Below, piece after piece: positions 6,346 to 6,595 of a stretch of 6,595 nucleotides of DNA. Each line of letters begins with the position of its first letter. Positions within the stretch are counted from its first letter, which is position 1. The stretch is taken from contig CALBND010000182.1 of assembly GCA_937896305.1 (NCBI GenBank), positions 1 to 6,595 of the forward strand, written 5' to 3'. The notes below the pieces were generated by a model that saw only the letters and a program-made list of their open reading frames with translations, made no database searches and was not told where the DNA came from. Both the position numbers and the translations under genes were made by a program. The DNA comes from an uncultured Actinomycetes bacterium (lineage in GTDB: Bacteria; Actinomycetota; Actinomycetes; S36-B12; UBA5976).

Positions 6346-6595
6346 AATAATCTAGCCCTGTTATATCTTTGAACTATTAAGCAAGGAAAATTAACAACAT
6401 GAGCAAAAATAATATTTAAAATAATTGCCCACCAAGGATTAAAAGCGATAGTGATAATCCAACCAGCAGTCATCAGCCAGTGGGCAATTTCTGCTCTTCT
6501 AGTGGCGACAATAAAGTCTTGAATTTGTTTTTGATTACTTTGATCAATATTTCTTTTAGCAAATCCTTGTTTGAAAACCCCACCCAACTCTGGCA
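6333..6595 (-). CDS. CrtO-like glycosyl-carotenoid acyltransferase, C-terminal part (5' end outside window)
   Basis: The segment resembles the C-terminal half of glycosyl-4,4'-diaponeurosporenoate acyltransferase (CrtO of Staphylococcus), the membrane enzyme that acylates the sugar of a carotenoid glycoside in staphyloxanthin synthesis. The family signature R-R-A-E-I-A-H-W is followed by about 35 hydrophobic residues (probably two membrane segments with F-N-P-W-W between) and then N-F-P-C-L-I-V-Q-R-Y-N-R-A-R-L near the end. A TTG at 6585-6587 could be read as a start, but the frame is open to the right edge and family members are about twice as long, so the gene continues beyond the window. 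Recognition is from remembered family sequence. The substrate here is unknown; a carotenoid glycoside is an inference. It converges on clgR with one base between the stops and ends in TGA. Confidence 0.75.
   Translation of the reverse strand, partial: PELGGVFKQGFAKRNIDQSNQKQIQDFIVATRRAEIAHWLMTAGWIITIAFNPWWAIILNIIFAHVVNFPCLIVQRYNRARLLKIA

Overview
The window is a compact, AT-rich chromosomal segment carrying a conserved actinobacterial gene block on the + strand: ftsK, a RodZ-like helix-turn-helix membrane protein, rimO, pgsA, a stand-alone cinA C-terminal domain (pncC type) and clgR. A minus-strand gene converges on the end of clgR and runs off the right edge. The ClgR-type regulator, the gene order, and the N-terminal and C-terminal sequence of FtsK all point to Actinobacteria. 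The strong A/T preference at third positions, small intergenic gaps and short proteins suggest a streamlined low-GC lineage, such as planktonic freshwater actinobacteria. That lineage assignment is an inference.

Layout. Positions 3-2540 hold FtsK, cut at its N-terminus by the window edge. A gap of about 130 bases (2541-2669) carries weak hairpin, promoter and inverted-repeat signals before the RodZ-like gene (2670-3491, GTG start with a good ribosome binding site). A 66-base gap with a possible promoter precedes rimO (3558-4919). pgsA (4928-5524) and cinA (5527-5994) follow with gaps of 8 and 2 bases and look translationally coupled. A 40-base gap contains a -10-like hexamer placed for leaderless transcription of clgR (6035-6331). 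The C-terminal part of a CrtO-like glycosyl-carotenoid acyltransferase lies at 6333-6595 on the minus strand; its stop is one base away from the clgR stop.

The main anomaly is in rimO. The reading frame is full length and family-like on both sides of one in-frame TAA at 4140-4142, just after the radical-SAM cysteine cluster. This is either a recent nonsense mutation, which would inactivate S12 methylthiolation, or a single-base sequence error. The rest of the block joins chromosome segregation (FtsK), envelope and shape functions (RodZ-like, PgsA), pyridine nucleotide salvage (CinA/PncC) and protease control (ClgR). These are housekeeping jobs grouped by conserved order rather than one pathway. 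I see no mobile element, CRISPR array, tRNA or rRNA, and no convincing undescribed system.
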